Shown piece after piece: positions 42,154 to 53,320 of a stretch of DNA of 64,000 nucleotides. The stretch comes from Marinobacter bryozoorum (GTDB lineage: Bacteria; Pseudomonadota; Gammaproteobacteria; Pseudomonadales; Oleiphilaceae), in the NCBI RefSeq assembly GCF_023156245.1, contig NZ_JAKZAH010000006.1, positions 107,269 through 171,268 on the forward strand. The letters run 5' to 3'. The translations under genes were made by a program, and so were the position numbers. The notes beneath the pieces were generated by a model that had not been told where the DNA came from, made no database searches, and was given only the letters and a program-made list of their open reading frames with translations. Within the stretch, counting starts at the first letter, position 1. Each line of letters starts with the position of its first letter.

Positions 42154-42168
42154 CGGCACAGATGCTGC
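42154..42168 (+). promoter_or_regulatory. Sigma-54 (-24/-12) promoter of the ketone-body operon
   Basis: CGGCACAGATGCTGC fits TGGCAC-N5-TTGC with the invariant GG and GC ten bases apart. The start of transcription is expected near 42180, before the 3-hydroxybutyrate dehydrogenase ATG at 42217. The adjacent regulator and its operators support the call. Confidence 0.85.
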
Positions 42169-42216
42169 TACACCCGGGGCCCGACTACCAGAATCCAACA
42201 ACAAGGGGTATCCGCT

Positions 42217-42996
42217 ATGCGACTCACCAACAGAACTGCCCTCATCACCGGCGCAGGCCGCGGCATTGGTCGCGCCATTGCCGAACTCTATGCCCGGGAA
42301 GGTGCCCGGGTTGCGATTGCTGACCTGGACCTGCAAGCCGCCACTGAGGCGGCTGACGCCATCCGGGCGGCCGGTGGCGACGCCATGGCCCTGGTCATGG
42401 ATGTGACCGACGAACAAGCCGTGGACGACGGCTTCCAGGCGGTGGCCGACCAGTGGGGTGGCGTCGACATCGCCCTGGCCAATGCCGGCATCCAGCATAT
42501 CGACCCCATTCACAAGCTGGCCTACGCTGACTGGCAGAAGGTCATTGATGTCCACCTCCACGGTGCGTTTCTTGTCACCCGGGCTGCGTTGCGACAGATG
42601 TACGCCGGCAAGGGCGGCGCCATGCTGTACATGGGGTCGGTACATTCGGTAGAGGCCTCGCCCCTGAAATCTCCCTACGTAGCCGCCAAGCACGGCCTGC
42701 TGGGACTCTGCCGGGCCGTGGCAAAGGAGGGGGCCGAACACAGGGTACGCAGCAATATCATTTGCCCGGGTTTTGTGCGCACGCCGCTGGTGGAAAAGCA
42801 GATCCCCGAACAGGCAAAGGAACTGGGTATCTCCGAGGAGGAGGTTATCCGCAACGTGATGCTCAAGAACACGGTCGATGGTGAATTCACCACAGTCGAG
42901 GATGTGGCCGAACTCGCGGTGCACCTGGCCGCCTTCCCTTCCTCTGCCCTGACCGGCCAGTCCATCGTTGTCAGCCATGGCTGGCACATGCAGTAA
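42217..42996 (+). CDS. 3-Hydroxybutyrate dehydrogenase (SDR)
   Basis: 259 residues, a classical SDR that oxidises 3-hydroxybutyrate to acetoacetate with NAD+. Features are T-G-A-G-R-G-I-G (nucleotide binding, about residue 11), N-A-G near 89, catalytic serine in M-G-S-V-H-S-V, and Y-V-A-A-K at 152-156. The region [14 protein letters not shown] and H-I-D-P-I near 97 are typical of PhaD/HbdH-type enzymes. It follows the sigma-54 promoter and precedes acetoacetyl-CoA ligase by thirteen bases, so the pathway reads 3-hydroxybutyrate to acetoacetate to acetoacetyl-CoA. Confidence 0.94.
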   Translation: MRLTNRTALITGAGRGIGRAIAELYAREGARVAIADLDLQAATEAADAIRAAGGDAMALVMDVTDEQAVDDGFQAVADQWGGVDIALANAGIQHIDPIHKLAYADWQKVIDVHLHGAFLVTRAALRQMYAGKGGAMLYMGSVHSVEASPLKSPYVAAKHGLLGLCRAVAKEGAEHRVRSNIICPGFVRTPLVEKQIPEQAKELGISEEEVIRNVMLKNTVDGEFTTVEDVAELAVHLAAFPSSALTGQSIVVSHGWHMQ

Positions 42997-43009
42997 ACAG
43001 GAGATTTGG

Positions 43010-45004
<1,995 letters not shown>

Positions 45005-45009
45005 TTGCC

Positions 45010-45041
45010 GGTGCGCATCCGGCGATGGTCGGATGCGCACC
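45010..45041 (+). terminator. Hairpin ending the ketone-body operon
   Basis: GGTGCGCATCCG (45010-45021) and CGGATGCGCACC (45030-45041) form a perfect 12-bp stem. No T-run follows, so termination would need Rho or another factor. The remaining 268 bases before idh show no gene or convincing promoter. Confidence 0.6.
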
Positions 45042-45309
45042 ATCAATGGCCTGCAGACAACGTGTCAGGTTGCCTCCTCTATTATTGGTTAATCGGAGGA
45101 GATGTGACTTTAGACTAAAATCGTAACCTGAGTGACCTAAAAACTGGTATATTGTTCAACTCCAATAAAAAGTTCGTAATCAGTGTCTGCGTAAGGAGGC
45201 TCTGACCTATCTGATGCCCCGTGCAACAGAGCTTCCTGAATCCGGAGTCCACAAGACGCCGGTATCAGCCCTGACCGTCCTGAACTGACAACCAACCTTG
45301 AGGACGCAC

Positions 45310-47559
45310 ATGACAGAATCAAACCCGAAGATTGTCTATACACTGACCGACGAAGCTCCGGCACTGGCGACCCGCTCTCTTCTGCCCATTCTTCAGACGT
45401 TTACCACCCCAGCGGGTATTACCTTCGAGACCAGCGATATTTCACTGGCCGCCCGTATCCTGGCGACGTTCCCCGACTACCTTGAAGAAGACCAGCGTGT
45501 TCCCGATGCCCTTGCTGAACTGGGCGATTACACGAAGGACCCGGCGGCCAACATCATCAAGCTGCCGAATATCAGCGCGTCCATCCCCCAGCTCCGTGCT
45601 GCCATCAAGGAACTGAACGACCAGGGCTACAAGGTTCCCGAATACAAGGAACACCCGGACACCGATGAAGAGAAGGAAATCCAGGCCCGTTACTCCAAGG
45701 TACTGGGTAGTGCTGTTAACCCGGTACTGCGGGAAGGCAACTCGGATCGTCGCGCCCCGTCTGCGGTCAAGGCCTTCGCCCGCAAATACCCCCATACCAT
45801 GGGTGAGTGGAGCCCGGCTTCCCGCACCCACGTGGCCCATATGCGCGGTGGTGACTTCTACTCCAGCGAGCAGTCCGTCACCCTGGACAAGGCCACCAAT
45901 GCCCGCATCGTGTTCGAGAACGCCAAGGGCGAGCAGACGGTTCTCAAGTCTGACCTGCCCCTGCTGGAAGGCGAAGTGATCGACGGCATGTTTATGAGCA
46001 AGAAAAAGCTCGTGAAGTTCTTCGAAGATGCGATCGAAGACTGCGAAAAGACCGGCGTGATGTTCTCCCTCCACGTCAAGGCCACCATGATGAAGATCTC
46101 CCACCCGATCGTATTCGGGCATGCGGTGAAGGTCTTCTACAAGGAGTTGTTCGACAAGTACGGCGACCTGTTCGAGGAAATCGGCGTCAACCCGAACAAC
46201 GGCCTCTCGTCAGTGGTCGAGAAGATCAAGCAACTGCCGGAATCGAAGCAGGAGCAGATCCAGGAAGACCTGCACAAGACCTACGAGCACCGCCCGGAAA
46301 TTGCCATGGTGGATTCCGTAAAAGGCATCACCAACCTGCACGTGCCCAGTGACGTGATCGTGGATGCGTCCATGCCGGCGATGATCCGTAACTCCGGCAA
46401 GATGTGGGCCCGTGACGGCAAGCTCAAGGACACCAAGGCTGTCATGCCCGAGTCCACCTACGCCACGATCTACCAGGAAGCAATCAACTTCTGTAAGACC
46501 CACGGTGCCTTTGATCCAACCACCATGGGTACAGTGCCCAACGTGGGCCTGATGGCCCAGAAGGCGGAGGAATACGGTTCCCATGACAAGACCTTCGAGA
46601 TTCCCGAAGACGGCGTCGTACGGCTGGTAACCGAAGATGGCAAGGTACTCACCGAGCACAAGGTCGAGCAGGGCGATATCTGGCGCGCCTGCCAGACCAA
46701 GGACCTGCCGATCCGCGACTGGGTCAAGCTGGCGGTGAACCGGTCCCGTTCCAGCGGCATGCCCGCTGTGTTCTGGCTGGACGAAGAACGTCCCCACGAT
46801 GCACAGCTGATCAAGAAGGTGGAGACCTACCTGAAGGAGCATGACACCGAAGGGCTGGATATCCGCATCATGTCGCCGGTGCTGGCGATCCGCCATACCA
46901 TGGAACGCCTGATTCGTGGCAAGGACACCATCTCCGTAACCGGTAACGTACTGCGTGACTACCTCACCGACCTGTTCCCGATCCTGGAGCTGGGCACCAG
47001 CGCCAAGATGCTGTCCATCGTACCGCTGCTCAATGGCGGTGGCCTGTACGAGACCGGTGCCGGTGGCTCTGCGCCCAAGCACGTACAGCAGCTGCTGGAA
47101 GAGAACCACCTGCGCTGGGATTCCCTGGGTGAATTCCTGGCCATCGCCGTATCCCTGGAGGAGCTGGGCGAGAAGCAGGATAACGCCCGCGCCCGCCTGA
47201 TGGGTGAAGCACTGGACAAGGCCACCGGCCGCCTGCTGGAGAACAACCAGTCTCCGTCACGGGTCACCGGCGAGCTGGACAACCGGGGCAGTCACTTCCA
47301 CCTGGCCTGTTACTGGGCGGAAGAGCTGGCCAACCAGGATAACGACAAGGACCTGAAGGCGTTCTTTGAAAAGCTGTCGAAGAAGCTGGAAGACAACAAG
47401 GACAAGATCCTGGAAGAAATGAGCGTGATCCAGGGCCATCCGGCGGATATCGGTGGTTACTACCACCCGCCCGCGGAGAAGGTCTGCAAGGTCATGCAGC
47501 CCAGCGACACCCTCAATGCCATCCTTGAGGAAGCCCGCCAGGAAGGCGCCAGCAAGTAA
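45310..47559 (+). CDS. NADP-dependent isocitrate dehydrogenase, monomeric type
   Basis: 749 residues, the large single-chain isocitrate dehydrogenase of the TCA cycle, which decarboxylates isocitrate to 2-oxoglutarate and produces NADPH. It begins with [14 protein letters not shown] as in the Azotobacter and Corynebacterium enzymes. The substrate serine and neighbouring N-S-D-R-R-A-P motif lies near 139-146, and an R-S-R-S-S-G-M-P segment near 479. ATG 45310 has GAGG six bases ahead. It is probably monocistronic, with an intrinsic terminator after the stop. Confidence 0.97.
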   Translation: MTESNPKIVYTLTDEAPALATRSLLPILQTFTTPAGITFETSDISLAARILATFPDYLEEDQRVPDALAELGDYTKDPAANIIKLPNISASIPQLRAAIKELNDQGYKVPEYKEHPDTDEEKEIQARYSKVLGSAVNPVLREGNSDRRAPSAVKAFARKYPHTMGEWSPASRTHVAHMRGGDFYSSEQSVTLDKATNARIVFENAKGEQTVLKSDLPLLEGEVIDGMFMSKKKLVKFFEDAIEDCEKTGVMFSLHVKATMMKISHPIVFGHAVKVFYKELFDKYGDLFEEIGVNPNNGLSSVVEKIKQLPESKQEQIQEDLHKTYEHRPEIAMVDSVKGITNLHVPSDVIVDASMPAMIRNSGKMWARDGKLKDTKAVMPESTYATIYQEAINFCKTHGAFDPTTMGTVPNVGLMAQKAEEYGSHDKTFEIPEDGVVRLVTEDGKVLTEHKVEQGDIWRACQTKDLPIRDWVKLAVNRSRSSGMPAVFWLDEERPHDAQLIKKVETYLKEHDTEGLDIRIMSPVLAIRHTMERLIRGKDTISVTGNVLRDYLTDLFPILELGTSAKMLSIVPLLNGGGLYETGAGGSAPKHVQQLLEENHLRWDSLGEFLAIAVSLEELGEKQDNARARLMGEALDKATGRLLENNQSPSRVTGELDNRGSHFHLACYWAEELANQDNDKDLKAFFEKLSKKLEDNKDKILEEMSVIQGHPADIGGYYHPPAEKVCKVMQPSDTLNAILEEARQEGASK

Positions 47560-47580
47560 TACACTGGCAGCCTGAAAAGA

Positions 47581-47613
47581 ACCCGGGGAGCGGCGACGTT
47601 CTCCGGGTTTTTT
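47581..47613 (+). terminator. Intrinsic terminator of idh
   Basis: ACCCGGGGAG pairs with TTCTCCGGGT-type bases (stem about ten pairs with two G-T) and is followed by six Ts. It directly abuts the family C inverted repeat. Confidence 0.8.
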
Positions 47614-47614
47614 A

Positions 47615-47795
47615 TTGCCACGGAATCCACGGAAGAACACGGAATGAAAAGATTTTTTAGCCACTAAACCCACAAAAGGACACGAAATAATGACGGCTGA
47701 ATAGAAAGGCTTTGATTTCCAAATTTCGTGTTTTTCGTGGCAAATGCTGTTTTTCTTTGTCTTTTTTCCGTGTTCTTCCGTGGATTCCGTGGCAA
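47615..47795. repeat. 30-bp perfect inverted repeat with nested repeat, family C
   Basis: Arms 47615-47644 and 47766-47795 are exact complements. Inside them a second, imperfect pair (about 47659-47687 and 47724-47747) repeats the GCCACGAA / ACACGAAA theme. Elements of this CCACGGAA/AACACGAA type are found widely between genes in marine gammaproteobacteria (general knowledge). It fills the gap between the convergent idh and ybaK genes. Confidence 0.85.
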
Positions 47796-47799
47796 AAAA

Positions 47800-48267
47800 T
47801 CATGCTTTTATAGGTGCAAACGAAGCCCGAGTCAGGTCCGCCAGGTCCGCCGGTGCCAGCTCGATTTCCAGCCCCCGCCGGCCGGCGCTGACGTGGATAG
47901 TGTCGAAGGCCTGCGCGGATTCATCGATAACGGTCCTCAGGGCCTTTTTCTGCCCCAGTGGGCTGACGCCCCCGAGTACATACCCCGTGGTGCGCTGCAC
48001 CTTCTGCTTGTCCGCCATGGCTGCTTTCTTGGCCTTTGCTGCCTTTGCCAACTGTTTCAGGTTCAGGTTGCCGGAGACCGGGACGATAGCGACCACAAGT
48101 TCGCCTGTGTCCGTCTCCGCCACCAGGGTCTTGAACACCTGCTCCGGATCCAGTCCCAGTTTTTCGGCCGCCTCGGTGCCGTAGGATTCGCTCTTGGGGT
48201 CGTGGGGGTAATCGTGCAGGGTATGGGCAATGCCCTGTTTGCGCAAAAGGTTAATGGCGGGGGTCAT
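47800..48267 (-). CDS. ybaK: Cys-tRNA(Pro)/Cys-tRNA(Cys) deacylase YbaK
   Basis: 155 residues. A trans-editing enzyme that hydrolyses cysteine mischarged on tRNA(Pro). The N-terminus M-T-P-A-I-N-L-L-R-K-Q, the Y-G-T-E-A-A-E-K-L-G segment, V-F-K-T-L-V-A near 43-50 with the essential lysine, G-Y-V-L-G-G-V-S-P-L-G-Q-K-K near 95-108, and A-G-R-R-G near 125 match YbaK. AAAGGAG precedes the ATG. It is the single gene between idh and the MFS gene. Confidence 0.95.
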   Translation of the reverse strand: MTPAINLLRKQGIAHTLHDYPHDPKSESYGTEAAEKLGLDPEQVFKTLVAETDTGELVVAIVPVSGNLNLKQLAKAAKAKKAAMADKQKVQRTTGYVLGGVSPLGQKKALRTVIDESAQAFDTIHVSAGRRGLEIELAPADLADLTRASFAPIKA

Positions 48268-48321
48268 CGGGTACTCCTTTGTCTCGTTCGCCCGGAAGGA
48301 TAACGCCGGGCTGCTGACAAG

Positions 48322-49623
48322 TCAGGACCGTTCATGGCTTACCTTCGATGCCTGAGGAACGGACAGCATGATCAGGAACCCCGCTGCCAGAAATACCAAG
48401 ATGGTGGCCATGCCCCAGCGCTGGCTACCCGTGGCAACGGTAACCCAGCCAACCAGCAGGGGGCCGGCAAAGGCGGTGGCCTTGCCGGAAAAGGCGAACA
48501 GGCCGAACATCTGGGTCTGCAGGTCAGGGGGTACCACCCGGGCCATATAGGACCGGCTGGCGGACTGCAGTGGGCCGACGAAGATGCCCAGGGTCATCCC
48601 CCAGATCCAGAACCAGAGTACCGAGTCCACCAGCAGGATAGCCAGGGCGCTGGTACCCAGTCCGACCAGCGATAACAGTACCGTATTACGACCGCCGAGG
48701 GCGTCATCTACCCAGGCAAATCCCAGCGCCCCGAGGCCGGAAGTCACGTTGAGGGCGATAGCAAACTGCAGTACCTGGGTCTGGTCCATGCCGAATGTAC
48801 CGGCGGCATAGACGCCGCCAAAGGTGAAGATGGTGGCCAGTCCGTCCGTGTAGAGCATCCGTGCCACCAGGAAACGGAGAATATGCCCCAGCTCCCGTAC
48901 CTTGCTGAGGGAATCCTTCAGCTGGCCAAGGCCGGACCGGATCGCCTGGCCGATGGACAGGCCACGGGAAGGCTGGTCAGGAATGAGGAAAAACGCCGGC
49001 AGGGAAAACACCAGGTACCACAGTGCAACCAGCACAAAGGTGGCCCGTACGTGTTCCAGGTTGTCGCGATCCAGTCCAAGCCAGCTGGTATCTCCTTCGA
49101 TAAACCCGAACAGCGCCACCACGAGACAGGTAACGCCACCCACATAGCCCAGTCCCCAGGACCAGCCGGACCATCGCCCCAGCCGGCTGGGGGAAGCCAG
49201 GTCCGGCAGCATGGCGTTATAGAAAATAAAGGCGCACTCGGCACCCAGGATGCCCACGCTGACCCAGAAGGCAGAGAACCACAGATCCCCACTGCCCGGT
49301 TCCACAAACCACAGCATGCCACTGCCCAGCACACACAGCAGCGTGAAGGCGATGAGCCAGGGCTTGCGGCGGCCAGACTGGTCGGCAATGGCTCCAAGTA
49401 CCGGGGCCACCAGTGCCACCACGATTCCCGAGACACCCACGATGTTGCCCCAGGCACTGGTGCCGGCCACGTCGTCCTGTACCACCGACTGACTGAAGTA
49501 CCGTGCAAATATAAACGTCAGGATAATGGTAAAGAAGGCACTGTTGGCCCAGTCATAGAGCGCCCAGGACCAAAGTGCCCTGGTGTTCTCCTGTTGTGCC
49601 GTTCTGGGTGGGCCTGCTGCCAT
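48322..49623 (-). CDS. UMF1/Atg22-like MFS transporter
   Basis: 433 residues with twelve spans. The diagnostic opening is L-W-S-W-A-L-Y-D-W-A-N-S-A-F-F-T-I (about 15-31), followed by A-P-V-L-G-A-I-A-D-Q-S-G-R-R-K-P near 80-95, as in the UMF1 family related to yeast Atg22. Substrates are unknown, though yeast Atg22 exports amino acids. ATG 49623 has CAGGAA nine bases upstream. It is divergent from the diguanylate cyclase across about 200 bases without visible sites. Confidence 0.9.
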   Translation of the reverse strand: MAAGPPRTAQQENTRALWSWALYDWANSAFFTIILTFIFARYFSQSVVQDDVAGTSAWGNIVGVSGIVVALVAPVLGAIADQSGRRKPWLIAFTLLCVLGSGMLWFVEPGSGDLWFSAFWVSVGILGAECAFIFYNAMLPDLASPSRLGRWSGWSWGLGYVGGVTCLVVALFGFIEGDTSWLGLDRDNLEHVRATFVLVALWYLVFSLPAFFLIPDQPSRGLSIGQAIRSGLGQLKDSLSKVRELGHILRFLVARMLYTDGLATIFTFGGVYAAGTFGMDQTQVLQFAIALNVTSGLGALGFAWVDDALGGRNTVLLSLVGLGTSALAILLVDSVLWFWIWGMTLGIFVGPLQSASRSYMARVVPPDLQTQMFGLFAFSGKATAFAGPLLVGWVTVATGSQRWGMATILVFLAAGFLIMLSVPQASKVSHERS

Positions 49624-49831
49624 GCCTGGGTTCCTGTTTCAGTGAAAGTTGCCGGTTCGTCAAGCTGTCAGACTATCGCACCAAGTATGGCAGTCGTAAA
49701 ACATTGTTTAAGCGGTCGACGTGACCGTTGTGACACACTACTTTCATTACAGAGGACTGGCTTGCAGTTCAGTCGGGTGCCAGCGGCGTCTTTGCGGTTG
49801 GTACGCAACGGTTCAGGACAAAATATTACCC

Positions 49832-51418
49832 ATGGACAAGCACAAGGCACAGGGAACGGCGTTGGGGCGTTCCCTCAAAATAACCATGGCCTATCTGCTG
49901 GCAGGCGCGCTGTGGATACTGTTTTCCGACGCTGCAGTCGAACGCCTGGTCAGCGATCCGGTCGCCCTCAGCCGGCTGCAAACCTGGAAAGGCTGGGCGT
50001 TTGTTCTGGTGACTGGTGCCGTGCTTTACCTGGTGCTGTTGCGACAGTTGCGGCGGGACCGGGAACAGATCCTGATGCGCGAGGCCCAGCAGGAGGAAAT
50101 CCTGCGACTGAGCCAGTTCCAGCAAGGTGTGATTAACAACGCCAATGTCTGGCTTAACGTGCTGGACTCTTACGGGCGGGTACTGATCTGGAACCGGGCA
50201 GCTGAACGAATCAGCGGCTATACCAGTGACGAGGTCTCTGGCAGTGACGAAATCTGGCAAAAGCTTTACCCGGACCCGAACTATCGTGACTGGGTACTAA
50301 GCCGGGCCAAGTCTGTTTTGACAGGCCTGGAAGAGGTGGAGGGGCTCGAAACCTATATCCAGACAGGCGACAACGGCGAGCGCCTGATTGCCTGGAATTC
50401 CCGGGCACTCAAGGACTCCCGGGGTGAGGTGGTGGGCTCGATTGCCATAGGTATGGATATTACCGAGCAGCGGGCGGCTGAAACCGCCCTGATGGCCAGG
50501 GAGCGCCAGCTTGCCAACCTGATGGACAGCCTGCCGGGTATGGCTTACCGCTGCCTTTACGACGAACACTGGACCATGAAGTTTGTGTCCAGCGGCTGCT
50601 TTGAACTCACCGGTTATCGGCCAGTTGACCTGATCGATAACCGGAGGGTGGCCTGGGCCGAACTGATGGACTCCGGTGATGCTTCTGCCGTCCTGCGGAA
50701 GGTGGAGGAGGCGATCGGAAGTGCGTCCGCGTTTTCAGTGGAGTATCGCCTCCGCCGTGAATCCGGGGAGCTTATCTGGGTCTGGGAGCGTGGTCGTGGT
50801 GTGGAAGGAGACAATGGCCTGGTGCTGGAGGGGATTGTTCTCGATATTACCGAACGCAAGCGCCTGGAACAGGAACTGTCAGAGCTGGCGACCCTGGATC
50901 CGCTCACTGGCCAGTTCAACCGGCGGGAAACGGAGCGGATCCTGCAGGAGGAGCTGGTCAGGGCAGAACGCTATGGGCGCCAGCTTGCCCTGCTCTGGGT
51001 CGACCTGGACCACTTCAAGGCCGTTAATGACTCCTGGGGTCACGCCATAGGGGACCAGGTGCTGCGGACGGTGAGCCTGAGACTTGCCGATAGCATACGG
51101 TCAGTGGACACCCTGGGACGCTTCGGGGGCGAGGAATTCCTGGTGGTGCTGCCGGAGATGTCAGTGGAGGAGGCCTGCGAGACGGCCGAACGTCTGCGCC
51201 GGCGGGTGGTGTCGGAGCCGGTGCCGGTGGTGGCGGGTCAGACGCTGGATATGACTGTCAGCATCGGAGTGGCCGTCTTTCCGAACCATGGGCAGAGCGC
51301 GGAAGAACTGTGCGGCCGCGCGGACAAGGCCATGTACCTGGCGAAGAACCTGGGGCGCAACAGGGTCGAAGTATACGCACCGGCCCCAGCCGAGGACGCC
51401 ACCTCAGATCGTGCGTAA
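49832..51418 (+). CDS. Membrane-bound diguanylate cyclase with two PAS domains
   Basis: 528 residues. Two N-terminal membrane helices (about 17-35 and 55-75), PAS domains at roughly 100-215 and 225-345, then a GGDEF domain (about 355-510). The active site is G-G-E-E-F (residues 432-436) and the inhibitory I-site R-S-V-D lies five residues ahead of it, so it should make c-di-GMP with product feedback. ATG 49832 begins just before the first helix. A longer reading adds a cysteine-rich tail unlike the family. The signal is unknown. The 3' end overlaps the next gene on the other strand by 15 bases. Confidence 0.92.
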   Translation: MDKHKAQGTALGRSLKITMAYLLAGALWILFSDAAVERLVSDPVALSRLQTWKGWAFVLVTGAVLYLVLLRQLRRDREQILMREAQQEEILRLSQFQQGVINNANVWLNVLDSYGRVLIWNRAAERISGYTSDEVSGSDEIWQKLYPDPNYRDWVLSRAKSVLTGLEEVEGLETYIQTGDNGERLIAWNSRALKDSRGEVVGSIAIGMDITEQRAAETALMARERQLANLMDSLPGMAYRCLYDEHWTMKFVSSGCFELTGYRPVDLIDNRRVAWAELMDSGDASAVLRKVEEAIGSASAFSVEYRLRRESGELIWVWERGRGVEGDNGLVLEGIVLDITERKRLEQELSELATLDPLTGQFNRRETERILQEELVRAERYGRQLALLWVDLDHFKAVNDSWGHAIGDQVLRTVSLRLADSIRSVDTLGRFGGEEFLVVLPEMSVEEACETAERLRRRVVSEPVPVVAGQTLDMTVSIGVAVFPNHGQSAEELCGRADKAMYLAKNLGRNRVEVYAPAPAEDATSDRA

Positions 51419-51748
51419 CTGGGCTTCCAGGATGCCCAGCACGGACGACACGATGTCCCGGAAATCCGTCAGGGTCTGGGTCCGCTGGATGATGTCATAA
51501 CGCTGCTCGTCCAGGCGCTCCAGTTGCGGAACAACTCGCCGCACACCTTCGGTAATGACCTCGTAGGGATAGTGATGGTCCTGGATGCTGAGTTTGTTCA
51601 GTTCTGCCACTTCCTGGTGGAAGATGGTGATGATGTCGTACAGCAGGTCCTTGTGGGCGATGCTGCCCGCTTCCCAGTAGGCATCATCCAGCAGTTCCAG
51701 CAGTGACAGGTACTCGCGAAGGGTATCGGCAACGGATGTCTGGCTCAT
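51404..51748 (-). CDS. Small helical protein of unknown function
   Basis: 114 residues, acidic and helical: L-R-E-Y-L-S-L-L-E-L-L-D-D-A-Y-W near the start, a middle H-Q-E-V-A-E-L-N-K-L-S-I, and a C-terminal V-P-Q-L-E-R-L-D-E-Q-R-Y-D-I-I-Q-R. No known family is recognised. GGGAG six bases ahead supports ATG 51748. Its end overlaps the diguanylate cyclase end by 15 bases. The neighbouring small gene has a nearly identical ribosome-site context, so both may belong to one expression group. Confidence 0.72.
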   Translation of the reverse strand: MSQTSVADTLREYLSLLELLDDAYWEAGSIAHKDLLYDIITIFHQEVAELNKLSIQDHHYPYEVITEGVRRVVPQLERLDEQRYDIIQRTQTLTDFRDIVSSVLGILEAQLRTI

Positions 51749-51803
51749 GGCACACTCCCTGGTTACATGAGCCAGACTATAGCAGTTCATCGGCGCGCAG
51801 GCC

Positions 51804-52076
51804 CTATGCGACCTGGCGGGCGATCCATGAATCGTAGCGGCTCGCCAGAGACTTCACATAGCGCGCCTCTGCCCCGTCCAGCGAGGCAAGCACTCCATTG
51901 AAGATCCAGCCGCGTTCATACAGGCCCAGCACACTGCGTTCGTCCTCGACGTTGACCCGCTGGTTCAGCTTCTTGCAGATGGCATCGAGCAGCGGCAGTT
52001 TTTCCGGGCGGCGGATGGGGCCGGGCCGGCGACTGGCCGGAACGTTGGCGGCACGTCTGGTTGTTGGTCTGTTCAT
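51804..52076 (-). CDS. Small basic protein of unknown function
   Basis: 90 residues. An arginine- and proline-rich N-terminus (M-N-R-P-T-T-R-R-A-A-N-V-P-A-S-R-R) leads to a helical C-terminal part with V-L-G-L-Y-E-R-G-W-I-F-N-G-V-L-A-S-L. No family is recognised. AAGGAGAG lies a few bases before ATG 52076. It stands just downstream of a bidirectional hairpin and a possible tiny gene on the same strand. Confidence 0.65.
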   Translation of the reverse strand: MNRPTTRRAANVPASRRPGPIRRPEKLPLLDAICKKLNQRVNVEDERSVLGLYERGWIFNGVLASLDGAEARYVKSLASRYDSWIARQVA

Positions 52077-52113
52077 GGCACTCTCCTTACCGTTATGCGG
52101 CTGCAAAAACCAG

Positions 52114-52141
52114 AAAACCCGGCCTCACGGGACCGGGTTTT
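52114..52141 (-). terminator. Hairpin with A/T tails on both sides
   Basis: AAAACCCGG (52114-52122), a ten-base loop and CCGGGTTTT (52133-52141). Read on the minus strand it would end a short transcript covering 52197-52286 before the next gene. Confidence 0.6.
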
Positions 52142-52196
52142 CATGCGGGAGACTGCATGCCCGGTCGCCTGAAGCTTCCGGGCAGGGCCGAAAGCG

Positions 52197-52286
52197 TTAC
52201 CTGAAAATCACCATGCCACGGACAGGCAGCAGTGCCCTGATCCGCGCGCTCATATCGACAAGGTGGCTTTGTTTCTTCAAGCCCAT
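52197..52286 (-). CDS. Candidate 29-residue small protein
   Basis: ATG at 52286 with GGAGAG five bases ahead, stop TAA at 52197-52199. The peptide is basic, begins M-G-L-K-K-Q-S-H-L-V and ends R-G-M-V-I-F-R. It lies between a terminator-like hairpin and three direct repeats, which suggests a separate unit. The reading frame is too short to judge by coding statistics, so this is tentative. Confidence 0.35.
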   Translation of the reverse strand: MGLKKQSHLVDMSARIRALLPVRGMVIFR

Positions 52287-52307
52287 CGGGACTCTCCGTA
52301 ATGGCTC

Positions 52308-52339
52308 TGTTCAGGGATTGTTCAGGTAATGCTGTTCAG
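52308..52339. promoter_or_regulatory. Three TGTTCAG direct repeats
   Basis: TGTTCAG occurs at 52308-52314, 52319-52325 and 52333-52339, upstream of the candidate small gene. Spacings of 11 and 14 bases could place a regulator on one face of the helix. No known binding protein is implied. Confidence 0.35.
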
Positions 52340-52491
52340 CGTACGCCAGCCAGGAAAAGCGGCCAGCAATGATCAGTGTATCGTGGCCGCCAGAGTTTGC
52401 AAATGGGGTGCGCGTAGCGGGCGATACGCATTAACCCTGCCTTCGGCAAACCCTTACAGACCGTGGGCTACAGGCCGACGATAATTACTCC

Positions 52492-52604
52492 CGTCACGTG
52501 TTTTACGTTGTGCAATCCGCAGTAGCACGTCGGGTTTCGTCAGTTACTGTGTGATCTCTCCTTTATTGTCTTGGCGCTCCGGGTTTCCCGCAGCGCCTTT
52601 TTTT
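52492..52604 (+). ncRNA. Candidate small RNA with strong terminator
   Basis: A -10-like GATAAT (52480-52485) with a poor -35, then about 113 bases ending in a strong intrinsic terminator: GGCGCT-C-CGGG-TTT-CCCG-C-AGCGCC (52573-52597) followed by seven Ts. No convincing protein is encoded and no plus-strand gene lies upstream for it to terminate. The single-stranded CTCTCCTT (52556-52563) is complementary to the ribosome site of the small gene at 52076. The terminator is secure and the RNA itself is inferred. Confidence 0.45.
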
Positions 52605-52625
52605 ATTCCGTTATGCAGCGAATGT

Positions 52626-53153
52626 TCAATGACTTTGGGGAGAGTCGGAGTGACCCTGGTCGGCGGCGGTGACCAGCTGCCAGGTCGTTTGCAGGATGCG
52701 GGCGTCATTGGCTGCCCGGTGTACCGGCAGGCCCAGTTCCGCAATCACCTGCTGCCGTGCCGGTGTCCAGCGCTGGACCTGGGTTGGGTCAAGCAGCAGC
52801 GAGATGGATTCCAGCTGGAAGCCGGGTTGCATTTCGGCGGCACGGAACAGCCGGTGTAACCAGAAGCTGTCGAAGGTCCAGGCGTCACAGAAGACCTGCC
52901 CGGTGAGCAGATTATTGAGGTAGCCGGCAACCTGCTGCACGGTGTGGCCCTTTTCGATCAATACCGCACGGGGTATGCCATGGATCGCCTCGGCGCTTTC
53001 AGACCAGTCATGCCAAAGCACGTGGGGGCGGATCAGCCAGCTGTAGACCGCGCCATCCGGCAGGCACACTCCTACCTCGATCGGGTAGCTGGCGATCAGG
53101 TCGAGGCTTGAGGCCTCGAAGTCAATAAAGGCCGGCGTGGTGGCTTGGGTCAT
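52626..53153 (-). CDS. DEDD-type 3'-5' exonuclease domain protein
   Basis: 175 residues with an exonuclease (RNase T/DnaQ-like) domain. Exo I is F-I-D-F-E-A-S-S near residue 8, Exo II around F-C-D-A-W-T-F-D near 93, and Exo III H-R-A-A-N-D-A-R near 148-155, so all acidic metal ligands and the H of the DEDDh type are present. Nucleic-acid target unknown. ATG 53153 places Exo I at the usual distance. No strong ribosome site is seen. It is divergent from queC. Confidence 0.88.
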   Translation of the reverse strand: MTQATTPAFIDFEASSLDLIASYPIEVGVCLPDGAVYSWLIRPHVLWHDWSESAEAIHGIPRAVLIEKGHTVQQVAGYLNNLLTGQVFCDAWTFDSFWLHRLFRAAEMQPGFQLESISLLLDPTQVQRWTPARQQVIAELGLPVHRAANDARILQTTWQLVTAADQGHSDSPQSH

Positions 53154-53320
53154 CGGTATTTCGGTCAGTTGCTGTGCTGTGTGCAAAGTGTAACCGTCCC
53201 TCTGGTCTGACGCGAACCCATCGTCGCTGGTGGCTGTTACAATAGAAAGTCCGTGGGCAGCGTGATGCTGAACACTTTGCGGTTAAATAACCAGTATCCA
53301 TTTGGCAAGCAGGAGGACGG

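Noticed and set aside
53281..53292. GGTTAAATAACC palindrome upstream of queC, considered as a regulator site or preQ1 switch
   Set aside because: No preQ1 aptamer features are present and no regulator with this site is nearby. It is mentioned only in the queC entry.
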